Program-made: the position numbers and the translations under genes
In this document: one piece after another, positions 47,813 to 54,840 of the stretch
Layout of the letters: every line of letters begins with the position of its first letter
Position numbering within the stretch: position 1 is the first letter of the stretch
The notes under the pieces: model-generated
The model's input: only the letters and a program-made list of their open reading frames with translations
What the model was told of the DNA's origin: nothing
Database searches by the model: none
Assembly: GCF_014529985.1 (NCBI RefSeq)
Contig: NZ_JACVMU010000007.1
Span: forward strand, 186,001-250,000
DNA length: 64,000 nt
Source of the DNA: Leucobacter sp. cx-42
GTDB taxonomy: Bacteria > Actinomycetota > Actinomycetes > Actinomycetales > Microbacteriaceae
Reading direction: 5' to 3'

Positions 47813-48844
47813 TTACTTCTCTGAATCGTCCTTCGGAAGCTCAGCAGCACCCAGGTGCAGACGCTCGCCGGTCTCCTTTGCGGTGCGCTTCATCTTCACA
47901 ACGCTGAAGATCGTTGCGACAGCCATCGCGAGGACGATGAAGCCGAGCGACATACCCGTCGTAATGTCGGGCACGTGAACCGGCTCACCACCGTTGATGA
48001 ACGGAAGTTCGTTCTCGTGGAGCGCGTGGAGCACCAGCTTCACACCGATGAACGCAAGAATCGCAGCGATACCGTACTTGAGGTACTCGAGCTTCTCGAG
48101 CAGGCCACCGAGCAGGAAGTAGAGCTGGCGCAGACCCATCAGTGCAAACACGTTTGCTGTGAAGACAATGAAGGGGCTCTGCGTAATGCCGAAGATCGCG
48201 GGAATCGAATCGAGCGCAAAGAGGACGTCAGTGCTACCAAGCGCAATGTAGACGAGCAACATCGGCGTAATGAGCTTCTTGCCGTCGATCTTGGTGACCA
48301 TGCGGCCGCCATCGAATTCCTCAGAGTACGGCAGGAAGCGCTTCGCAAGGCGCACCATCATGCCGTCCTTCACAGGCGCATCATCGTCATGCTTGACCTG
48401 CTGAATCGCGGTCCAGATGAGCCATGCGCCGAAGATGAAGAAGACCCAGATGTAACGCTCAATGACTGCAGCACCAGCAATGATGAGAATGCCTCGGAAG
48501 ATGAGCGCCAGCACGATGCCAACCATCAGTGCACGCTGCTGATACGCCGTCGGTACCTTGAAGCTCGCGAGAATCATCACGAAGACGAAGAGGTTGTCAA
48601 TCGAGAGACTGTACTCGGTGAGCCAACCTGCGAGGAACTCTGTGCCGTGTTGGACGTCACCCAGCACGAAGATAGCTCCGGCAAACACCAAGGCAAGCAG
48701 CACGTAGAAGCCAACCCACAGGCTTGCTTCGCGCATCGACGGCACGTGCGGTCGCTTGATGATCATCAGCAGGTCGACGACAAGGATCGTCACGAGGACG
48801 ACCATCGAGCCGACCTCGAACCAGAATGGAAGAACCGAGTTCAC
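47813..48844 (-). CDS. TerC family integral membrane protein
   Basis: A 343-residue membrane protein of the TerC/Alx/MeeF family, which exports Mn2+ and serves metalation of exported enzymes in other bacteria. Nine or so hydrophobic segments include the acidic signatures SLSIDNLFVFVMI and GSTDVLFALDSIPAIFGI. GTG start with CAGGAG six bases before it. No yybP-ykoY type leader was recognised upstream. Confidence 0.9.
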   Translation of the reverse strand: MNSVLPFWFEVGSMVVLVTILVVDLLMIIKRPHVPSMREASLWVGFYVLLALVFAGAIFVLGDVQHGTEFLAGWLTEYSLSIDNLFVFVMILASFKVPTAYQQRALMVGIVLALIFRGILIIAGAAVIERYIWVFFIFGAWLIWTAIQQVKHDDDAPVKDGMMVRLAKRFLPYSEEFDGGRMVTKIDGKKLITPMLLVYIALGSTDVLFALDSIPAIFGITQSPFIVFTANVFALMGLRQLYFLLGGLLEKLEYLKYGIAAILAFIGVKLVLHALHENELPFINGGEPVHVPDITTGMSLGFIVLAMAVATIFSVVKMKRTAKETGERLHLGAAELPKDDSEK

Positions 48845-49011
48845 TCAGACTCCTGTTTCAGTAGGCCGCGTTTTACGGCGCGGCGGATTCTGAAAGTCTC
48901 TTCCCAAACTCAAATTCGAGCCTGCTCCATGCCGGCAGCGCCACGGAGCACTACGTATTGACGACAATGAAGAAGTGGAATACTCCCCTTCGCGGGTTTA
49001 AGTGTAGCGCC

Positions 49012-49040
49012 TTGACATCTGTGCTGCGTTACCATTTAAC
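49012..49040 (+). promoter_or_regulatory. Candidate promoter for the YqhA-like gene
   Basis: A consensus TTGACA (49012-49017) is followed 17 bases later by TTTAAC (49035-49040), 28 bases before the GTG at 49068. The rest of the 223-base divergent gap (48845-49067) should contain the terC promoter, which I did not identify. Confidence 0.5.
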
Positions 49041-49067
49041 AACTTACCCACGACCGAAAGGCCGACC

Positions 49068-49829
49068 GTGTCCCGTTCTAGCCAACCCCACATTGAACGC
49101 ACTGCCGCGAAGGGACCGAGCGCTGCCTCGCGCACGCTCGCTGGCTTCATCTTTGCCAGCCGCTGGCTGCAGGCGCCCCTGTACCTCGGCCTGATCATCG
49201 CGCAGGCCGTCTATGTTGTGCTGTTCTTTGTTGAGCTGTGGCACCTGTTCGAACACGTCATCATCACGGGCCAGATCAACGAGACCGACGTCATGCTGAG
49301 CGTGCTCGCTCTCATTGACATCGTCATGATCGCAAACCTGCTCATCATGGTCATCATTGGCGGCTACGAGACGTTCGTCTCGAAGATCCGCGTCAATGGC
49401 CACCACGATGAGCCTGACTGGCTCTCGCACGTCAACGCAAACCTGCTCAAGGTCAAGCTCGCAATTTCGATCATCTCGATCTCGTCGATCCACCTACTGA
49501 AGACCTTCATCGAGGTTGGCCGCATGGAGAACGGCATCGTAAAGGACAGCGCCGGCCGCGTCATCTACTCGTCAGAGGGCGTCATGTGGGAGGTACTCAT
49601 CCACGTCGCCTTCATCGTTTCGGCACTCGCGCTCGCGTGGATCGACCGCATGAGCCAGCACGGCCACAAGGATGAGGCGCCCGCGGCTGCCCCGATCGCC
49701 CCCGTGGTCATTGCCCCGGTCGCGGCACACGGCGCTCCGGCAACGAGCGCGGATCCCGCAGGCTTCGTCACTGTCCGGCTCCCCGCCGGCGCGCAGCTGC
49801 CCGAGGGCGCTGAGGTCATCGACCGCTAG
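49068..49829 (+). CDS. YqhA family (UPF0114) membrane protein
   Basis: Residues ~20-200 match the YqhA/UPF0114 pattern: FASRWLQAPLYLGLIIAQ, IDIVMIANLLIMVIIGGYETFVSKI and KLAISIISISSIHLLKTFI, with four membrane segments. Function unknown. An Ala/Pro-rich tail of about 50 residues is added to the family core. GTG start with GAAAGG upstream. It is the last chromosomal gene before the tRNA and mobile element. Confidence 0.85.
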   Translation: MSRSSQPHIERTAAKGPSAASRTLAGFIFASRWLQAPLYLGLIIAQAVYVVLFFVELWHLFEHVIITGQINETDVMLSVLALIDIVMIANLLIMVIIGGYETFVSKIRVNGHHDEPDWLSHVNANLLKVKLAISIISISSIHLLKTFIEVGRMENGIVKDSAGRVIYSSEGVMWEVLIHVAFIVSALALAWIDRMSQHGHKDEAPAAAPIAPVVIAPVAAHGAPATSADPAGFVTVRLPAGAQLPEGAEVIDR

Positions 49830-49890
49830 GCGATCCGCCGCAAAAAACACGCGGGAATGAAGTTCACGTCTGTCCGTAAAACCCACTAGG

Positions 49891-51849
49891 CTAAAACGGT
49901 GCCCACGGGCACAACGCGCGAGTGGCGGAATTGGCAGACGCGCTAGATTTAGGTTCTAGTGTCTTCGGGCGTGTGGGTTCAAGTCCCACCTTGCGCACCA
50001 TCATGCTCTTACTAGAACTATAAGCACTAGAAAGAGCATTGGGAGAGTGAATTACATCAGCAAAGAGCCTGTCAGAAACGGCAGGCTCTTTGCTTTTCAG
50101 TGCGAATTCGTTGGCGGCGACTCGGATCTCACGCTGTCCGAGGAAGACGAAGGCTTCCGTGAACCTGGGCTCCACTGATGATTCCATTTCGCCGTGGTCG
50201 AAGAAAACATCAAGGCGTTCAAAGATGAGCTGGTTCAGCATGCGCCTGATGTGGGGTGGGGCTGCCTGGTAGCTGCGCGATAGATCCTCGACGATATCAA
50301 GTGCCAGCGTAATCAACCGATCCATTTCTTTGAGGTCTTGCATCTGCGCGTCGAGACTCCGGGTTACTGAAAGGTGTTCGGCTTCAAGACGTTGCTGCTC
50401 TTCGCGGAGCAGTTCGACAGGGATTGCATCGTTGTAGTGCGCTTCAAGCAACTTCTTCTGCTTCCGTTGAATTTGTATCTTCTCGGTCTCCAGGCGCTTT
50501 CGTTCGTCCTCGTTGTCTAGATCGACGGCTTTCAGGGCGCTACGCACCATGGCTTCCAGATTCTGTCGCAGGTCAGGATCAATGGAAATGCGCTGGTAGA
50601 TTGCTTGAATCTTGTCTTCTAGCACGTCGAATTGGATGGAGCGGAGGTCGCATTTGGTGCGTTTGGCCAGTCTGCCGGAGCAGGAGAAATATTCGTATAT
50701 CTCTCCGTTGCCTCCGGAGCGGGCCTTCTGGATGATGAGCCGTGAGCCGCAGTGTCCACAGAATACGGTGGATTTCAAGTAGTGCTCGTGCTTGCGAGAG
50801 CGTTCTCCCTTGAGCTTGCCCCGAAGCACGCTCTGTACCGTCTCGAAAGTGTCTCTGCTGATCAGTGGTGTGTGGTTGCCGGGATACTCAACTCCCTGGT
50901 AAATCACCGTCCCGGTGTAATAGGGGTTGTTGAGGACGTTATCGAGCTGCCGTTTCTGGATAGGTAGCGAGCTCATCCGGGCTGTCGGTACTGTCCTAAG
51001 GCCTCGCCTCGTCAGTTCTTGGCCGAGGGATTCCATTGTCCATTCACCGGTGGCATAGGCCTCAAATGCCCACGTGATGAGTGGTGCTCGGGTTTCGTCC
51101 ACGATGACCGTACGGGCTTCTCGTCCGTTTTCAATGGTGCGCACATTCAGGTAGCCGATCGGGGCACGGCCTGGGGTTCCACCATTCTTGGCTTTCTCGC
51201 TCATACCTTTGATGACCTCATTGGAGAGGTTCTTGGAGTAGAACTCGGCGATTGACGACATGATGCCGTGGAGCAGGAGACCGCCAGGGGTTTGGTCAAT
51301 GTTCTCACTGGTGGAGATGAGGCGAACCCCGAGGCCGTCGAGTTGCTTGTTGATCTCCACGTCATCTGCCCGGTTGCGGGCGAGCCTGTCGAGCTTGTGC
51401 ACGATGACGTAGTCAATGTGCTCGGCCTGCTCTTTGAGATACCGGAGCATCTCTTGCAGCGCCGGTCGGTTGGTGGAGGTTCCGGAGACGCCCCGCTCGA
51501 CGAACTCTTTGGAGATCATGGCCCCAATTGATTGAGCTTTCTTCTTGTTTGCTTCACGCTGTGCAGGAATCGAGAAGCCTTCTTCGAGGCCACCCTTTTC
51601 TGCCTGTTCACGAGTGGATACACGAATGTAAGAGACTGCGCGTTTCGGTGTGAAGCTTTGGGTCAGTGCCGCGAACGGGTCGGCCATCGCGGGCGGCGCA
51701 GCTGTTGCGCTTGGGGTGGATGTTGACATACTCATGTCTCCATTGACGCTTCTTTGCTCGGAAGAGTCCAGTCCATTCTGCGGCGTGATCATGCGGTTTT
51801 CCACAGGCTCTGGCGCGCCATCGGGGGTGGGGCTACTTGTAGAAGACAT
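49891..51849 (-). CDS. Large serine recombinase (integrase)
   Basis: A 652-residue recombinase. After ~65 residues of Ser/Pro/Thr-rich tail come the resolvase catalytic domain with AVSYIRVSTREQ (Ser78), DYVIVHKLDRLARN, a recombinase domain, a zinc ribbon (FCGHCGSRLIIQ ... FSCSGRLAKRTKC) and a long coiled coil (~450-530). ATG 51849 follows GGGGAGG and overlaps the upstream gene by 17 bases. The frame continues past the element boundary and reads antisense through the whole tRNA-Leu, so the last ~37 residues come from chromosomal sequence; in the excised form the C-terminus would differ. Confidence 0.93.
   Translation of the reverse strand: MSSTSSPTPDGAPEPVENRMITPQNGLDSSEQRSVNGDMSMSTSTPSATAAPPAMADPFAALTQSFTPKRAVSYIRVSTREQAEKGGLEEGFSIPAQREANKKKAQSIGAMISKEFVERGVSGTSTNRPALQEMLRYLKEQAEHIDYVIVHKLDRLARNRADDVEINKQLDGLGVRLISTSENIDQTPGGLLLHGIMSSIAEFYSKNLSNEVIKGMSEKAKNGGTPGRAPIGYLNVRTIENGREARTVIVDETRAPLITWAFEAYATGEWTMESLGQELTRRGLRTVPTARMSSLPIQKRQLDNVLNNPYYTGTVIYQGVEYPGNHTPLISRDTFETVQSVLRGKLKGERSRKHEHYLKSTVFCGHCGSRLIIQKARSGGNGEIYEYFSCSGRLAKRTKCDLRSIQFDVLEDKIQAIYQRISIDPDLRQNLEAMVRSALKAVDLDNEDERKRLETEKIQIQRKQKKLLEAHYNDAIPVELLREEQQRLEAEHLSVTRSLDAQMQDLKEMDRLITLALDIVEDLSRSYQAAPPHIRRMLNQLIFERLDVFFDHGEMESSVEPRFTEAFVFLGQREIRVAANEFALKSKEPAVSDRLFADVIHSPNALSSAYSSSKSMMVRKVGLEPTRPKTLEPKSSASANSATRALCPWAPF
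49916..50000 (+). tRNA. tRNA-Leu (anticodon UAG)
   Basis: The acceptor stem GCGCGAG/CTTGCGC closes; the anticodon stem CTAGA/TCTAG encloses the loop TTTAGGT with anticodon TAG at 49950-49952; a class II variable arm and the GGGTTCAAGTCCC T-arm follow, and CCA is encoded. It marks the left boundary of the mobile element, and the integrase frame crosses it on the other strand. Confidence 0.96.
50003..50039. repeat. Inverted repeat at the tRNA/element junction, candidate attachment site
   Basis: An 8-bp arm (50003-50010) pairs with 50032-50039, and inner CTAG tetranucleotides (50012-50015 and 50027-50030) extend the symmetry. It begins two bases after the tRNA CCA. It could be part of attL for the serine recombinase, or a terminator for the tRNA transcript. 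Confidence 0.45.
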
Positions 51850-52702
51850 ATACGCGGCCTCCCCGCTCTACCAAGTCAACCATGTCTCGTACTTCTTGCC
51901 GCAGGGCCTCCCAGTCAGGGGTGAGATAGTCGTAGTAGAGACCCTTTTCTGAAATGTATTCTTCGATCTCACGTTCTCGCTCGTCAAGGTCGCAGACCGA
52001 GCGCAGCGCATCTTCTTCGTCGCGAAACTCCGCAATATATGAGTTGTGGAAGCCTTCCATGATGTCGCCGCTGAACGCGTTCACGTTCGGGAGCGACAAA
52101 TAGGCTTGCAGGCCGATGTCTTTATCGAGCTGCAGCAACGTGAGTTCTTGCTTGAGGTCTTCGATGGCGGCGCTGTCGTAGCAGCCGGGGACGTGCACTT
52201 CCATCTCAAGATCCTCGATCTGTACTTTCGTTGGCACGAGGAGCTCCTCGAGCGTGAGCGGGTAGGGCTCGTTGGAGCTAATCGTTTCGGCCTGTGGATA
52301 CTGCTTGCGGATGATGTGGGTGCCGAGCCAAGTGACTTGCTCTGCTACCCAAGCGGGTGCTTCACTATCGATGTAGAGCTGAAGATATTCGTCGCGCATC
52401 GCCGCGTAGTCGGCTTCGCCGGTGCGGCCAAATTCAGCCAGGGCGCTCATCCTGCCGAACGCGCGCCCGAAGGTGTGCGCGATGCAGCGGGCGGTTTCGT
52501 GGTTGATGCCGGTGTGGCGTTCGGTGGCGTGGGCGATGCCGTCGGCGATGCGGTCGCCGAATCTGCGGGAGGCGACTTCAAGTCTGCGCCAGTCAAGTTC
52601 GACGGGGTCTGGCGCGAGATATGACTCCCCTGCAAGGCGGCGTTCAAGCAGCTGTTCTGGTTCACGTTGTGACCGATTGGGCGTGAGGTTGTCAATATTC
52701 AT
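51833..52702 (-). CDS. Mobile-element protein of unknown function, 289 residues
   Basis: ATG 52702 follows a strong AAAGGAGG; the open frame upstream is out of use. No family recognised. It has a helical N-terminal half with DWRRLEVASRRFGDRIADG and HTFGRAFGRMSALAEF, and an acidic second half. No membrane segment or signal peptide. The stop lies inside the integrase start region, so the two are translationally linked. Confidence 0.75.
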   Translation of the reverse strand: MNIDNLTPNRSQREPEQLLERRLAGESYLAPDPVELDWRRLEVASRRFGDRIADGIAHATERHTGINHETARCIAHTFGRAFGRMSALAEFGRTGEADYAAMRDEYLQLYIDSEAPAWVAEQVTWLGTHIIRKQYPQAETISSNEPYPLTLEELLVPTKVQIEDLEMEVHVPGCYDSAAIEDLKQELTLLQLDKDIGLQAYLSLPNVNAFSGDIMEGFHNSYIAEFRDEEDALRSVCDLDEREREIEEYISEKGLYYDYLTPDWEALRQEVRDMVDLVERGGRVYVFYK

Positions 52703-52741
52703 GGTGGATCCTCCTTTCGAGGTGAGGTGAAGATGTTTGGT

Positions 52742-52779
52742 GGTGTCGGCCAGTGGTTCGAGGGGTTCTGGCCGACACC
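52742..52779 (-). repeat. 12-bp inverted repeat between two element genes
   Basis: Perfect arms GGTGTCGGCCAG (52742-52753) and its complement (52768-52779) with a 14-base loop, 11 bases after the stop of the 52791 gene. No U-run follows. It could be an attenuating terminator, an RNA-processing site or a protein-binding site. Confidence 0.6.
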
Positions 52780-52790
52780 GGGTGCTGGTT

Positions 52791-53180
52791 CTAGCGGTCG
52801 GTGGTGATGACCTCCGGCCCGCCTTCCATGAGTTCTGCTTCGACGAAGAAGTTGTCATGGGTGTTAAACCCGAGGACGTCTTCCGACGCGGCGAACAGTA
52901 CTTGTGGGTGGGTGTTGTGCCAGAACGTGAAGAGGTCGGTGATGCCCTCGCGTTCCTCCGCCGGTGATTGCCCGCAACGGTCGATGAACTCGGCGATGAT
53001 GAGTGTTTGGGCTTCTTGCGCAAGCTGCTCAATGATTCGACGTTGTTCATCGAGTGACGGGTATTTCTCCGCATAGAGGTCAGCGACGTGATCGGCTGGC
53101 TCTTCTCGTAGGTAGGAGACCCCGAAACGGTAGGTTTCGCCCTCGTAATGGTTGGTGTAGATCGATTGATAATCGGTCAT
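52791..53180 (-). CDS. Mobile-element protein of unknown function, 129 residues
   Basis: ATG 53180 follows GGAAGGAGG. The protein is acidic and helical (YPSLDEQRRIIEQLAQEAQ, EFIDRCGQSPAEEREGITDLF) with no recognised family. Its leader resembles that of the 53363 gene (GGAAGGAGG about ten bases before ATG). Neighbours suggest an accessory role in the element. Confidence 0.7.
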   Translation of the reverse strand: MTDYQSIYTNHYEGETYRFGVSYLREEPADHVADLYAEKYPSLDEQRRIIEQLAQEAQTLIIAEFIDRCGQSPAEEREGITDLFTFWHNTHPQVLFAASEDVLGFNTHDNFFVEAELMEGGPEVITTDR

Positions 53181-53204
53181 GATGTCGCCTCCTTCCAGCG
53201 ATGC

Positions 53205-53354
53205 CCACACCCAGGGTGTGGCGCTATGTAGTTGTATTTCCCCTTCACCTGCTGGTGAAGAGCCTGTGAACCACCGCCTGCACTTGGTGCTGAGAGGTGG
53301 TGGTTGAGTTAGGGCGCGGAGCGAGCCGAGCCATTTGCGCTGGGCCCGCTCCGC
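53205..53354 (-). repeat. Cluster of inverted repeats between two small element genes
   Basis: Four symmetric blocks lie in this gap: 53205-53212 with 53214-53221 (CCACACCC/GGGTGTGG around one base), CTTCACC/GGTGAAG at about 53243-53260, AACCACC/GGTGGTT at about 53269-53305, and 53316-53323 with 53347-53354 (GCGGAGCG/CGCTCCGC). None has a U-run. Structured untranslated RNA or protein-binding sites are possible. Confidence 0.45.
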
Positions 53355-53362
53355 TGGTGGTG

Positions 53363-53806
53363 TTAGTCCTCGTACTCGACGGCGAGTGGCCTGCGGTCAA
53401 AGACGTGGACGCCCTTGATCGCGGGGATCAGCTCGTATCCCTCGGCGAGAACTTCTCGGAGTCGTGACTCGTCCCAAGGTAGGGAGGCTATGCCACCCGT
53501 GTCTCGATGAAGCGCCTGAATCGTGAGTCGCCAGCCAGATCGTTCGAGGAGTTGTTCGGTTGCGTTTTTGAGGCTCGTACCAGTGAAAAGGTATGAACGT
53601 CGGTACATGTCATGCAGGTCACCGGCGAACACTTCCTTAACTTCTGGCGCGAGCATAAACGCTGCGAACGACTCGCCGTATCGTTCCAGCCCGGTGACGA
53701 GCGCCTTCAGGCGTCCTGGTTCGTACGCGAGCATCACGATTGCCTGTGTTGCAGCGGTGAGTGCACGGTCGTACCGTTGGTCTTCTGCAGAGAGTTGATA
53801 TGTCAT
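53363..53806 (-). CDS. Mobile-element protein of unknown function, 147 residues
   Basis: ATG 53806 (MTYQLSAEDQRYDRALTAAT) follows GGAAGGAGGG. The protein looks cytosolic and mostly helical, ending with a short acidic tail (LAVEYED). No family recognised. It lies 111 bases after the Replic_Relax gene and belongs to the same gene train. Confidence 0.7.
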   Translation of the reverse strand: MTYQLSAEDQRYDRALTAATQAIVMLAYEPGRLKALVTGLERYGESFAAFMLAPEVKEVFAGDLHDMYRRSYLFTGTSLKNATEQLLERSGWRLTIQALHRDTGGIASLPWDESRLREVLAEGYELIPAIKGVHVFDRRPLAVEYED

Positions 53807-53917
53807 AGTGATTTCCCTCCTTCCAGGGTGAGTTTGTTGACCCGGGACGCCCGTCGGCAGCAGCGCGCTACCGGGGGTGAACACCGGTCTAGAAGAGATC
53901 GTGAGGACTCGGGGAAG

Positions 53918-54685
53918 CTAGGTGTTTGAGGTTGGCCCGTCGCGGACAAGTTGCTGCAGCTCCGGCATCGTGATCACCGTGAAGAGATCTTTGGGTAGAC
54001 CAGGCTCGCTGCTAATCGCTTTGACGAGTTGGTGCTTGCGCGCTTCATGTGGGACAAGCCACACCACTGCCGGGTAGACGCCGTGCTCGCGTTGTTCGGT
54101 GCCGCTGCGCTGGTAGTGGACGTAGCGCCAGCACTTTGCGATGACGCGGGCTGGGTTCTCGGTGTCTCGGTCGACTTCGATGAAGTAGCGGTCAACGTAG
54201 TCGTCGCTCGTTATTGTCGCTGCGAGGTCAGGCTTCAATGTGTTCGCACCGCCGTGTCCATCCAGGTAGCGTCGCCAACAATTCGGCTCGACCTCCACCT
54301 CAAGGCCACGGTGGAATTGCCGGGCTGCTTCGTGGAGCGTGACCCTGGTTTCAGTAATCGCGAGGTGGTGGCGTAGGAACGTTGTCGTGTGGTGGTGGGG
54401 CCTGACACGCCTGCTACTGCCGCTGAGGTGACGCAAGCCTTTGGTGGAGAGTGTCCAGATCGAAACCCCAGATCCGCCCTGCCAACCGCCGATGCGCCGC
54501 TCCAGACGAACCAGATAATGCTGTCGTTGAAGTTCGCGAAGGTGCCTGCTGGTCTGCCGAATCGCCGACCGACGGTTGCCATACCGGTGCATAGTGAGTC
54601 TCGTGAGCTGGTGGGTGTCAGCAAAACGATGCTCGTGAATCGTCTGCAGCAGTAACGCGTGAATGGGTTGCATATCGATGGTCAT
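53918..54685 (-). CDS. Replication-relaxation family protein
   Basis: The N-terminal ~95 residues form a winged-helix (LLLQTIHEHRFADTHQLTRL ... RHLRELQRQHYLVRLERR) and the rest carries the Replic_Relax (PF13814) pattern ending in a nuclease-like fold (LKPDLAATI, YFIEVDRDTENPARVIAKCWRYV). Members occur in actinobacterial and firmicute plasmids and integrative elements beside TraG-like ATPases and are thought to act in plasmid relaxation or transfer. ATG 54685 overlaps the 52-residue gene (ATGA), and its AGGAGGT site lies in that gene. Confidence 0.85.
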   Translation of the reverse strand: MTIDMQPIHALLLQTIHEHRFADTHQLTRLTMHRYGNRRSAIRQTSRHLRELQRQHYLVRLERRIGGWQGGSGVSIWTLSTKGLRHLSGSSRRVRPHHHTTTFLRHHLAITETRVTLHEAARQFHRGLEVEVEPNCWRRYLDGHGGANTLKPDLAATITSDDYVDRYFIEVDRDTENPARVIAKCWRYVHYQRSGTEQREHGVYPAVVWLVPHEARKHQLVKAISSEPGLPKDLFTVITMPELQQLVRDGPTSNT

Positions 54686-54840
54686 GGGGTACCTCCTGCG
54701 GCTCCGGCGGCGGCACCACTCTCAGCGAGAGAAGTCACCGCCACTTTCTGAGGTGTTTCGGCCACGTTCCGCGGTGCTTCAGGCTGTGAAACGCGGGCGG
54801 CATGTCTACCCAAATGTCTAGGGGTCAGGTATACGGTCAT
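54682..54840 (-). CDS. 52-residue protein coupled to both neighbours
   Basis: This gene is too short for routine calling. Its ATG (54840) overlaps the stop of the TraG-like ATPase gene and its TGA overlaps the ATG of the Replic_Relax gene, an ATGA at each end. The product is basic at the N-terminus (MTVYLTPRHLGRHAARV), then Ala/Gly/Pro-rich and probably unstructured. The double overlap is strong evidence that it is translated; function unknown. Confidence 0.75.
   Translation of the reverse strand: MTVYLTPRHLGRHAARVSQPEAPRNVAETPQKVAVTSLAESGAAAGAAGGTP

Noticed and set aside
48845-49067. Manganese (yybP-ykoY) riboswitch before terC
   Set aside because: No recognisable conserved loops or paired elements were found in the 223-base gap.
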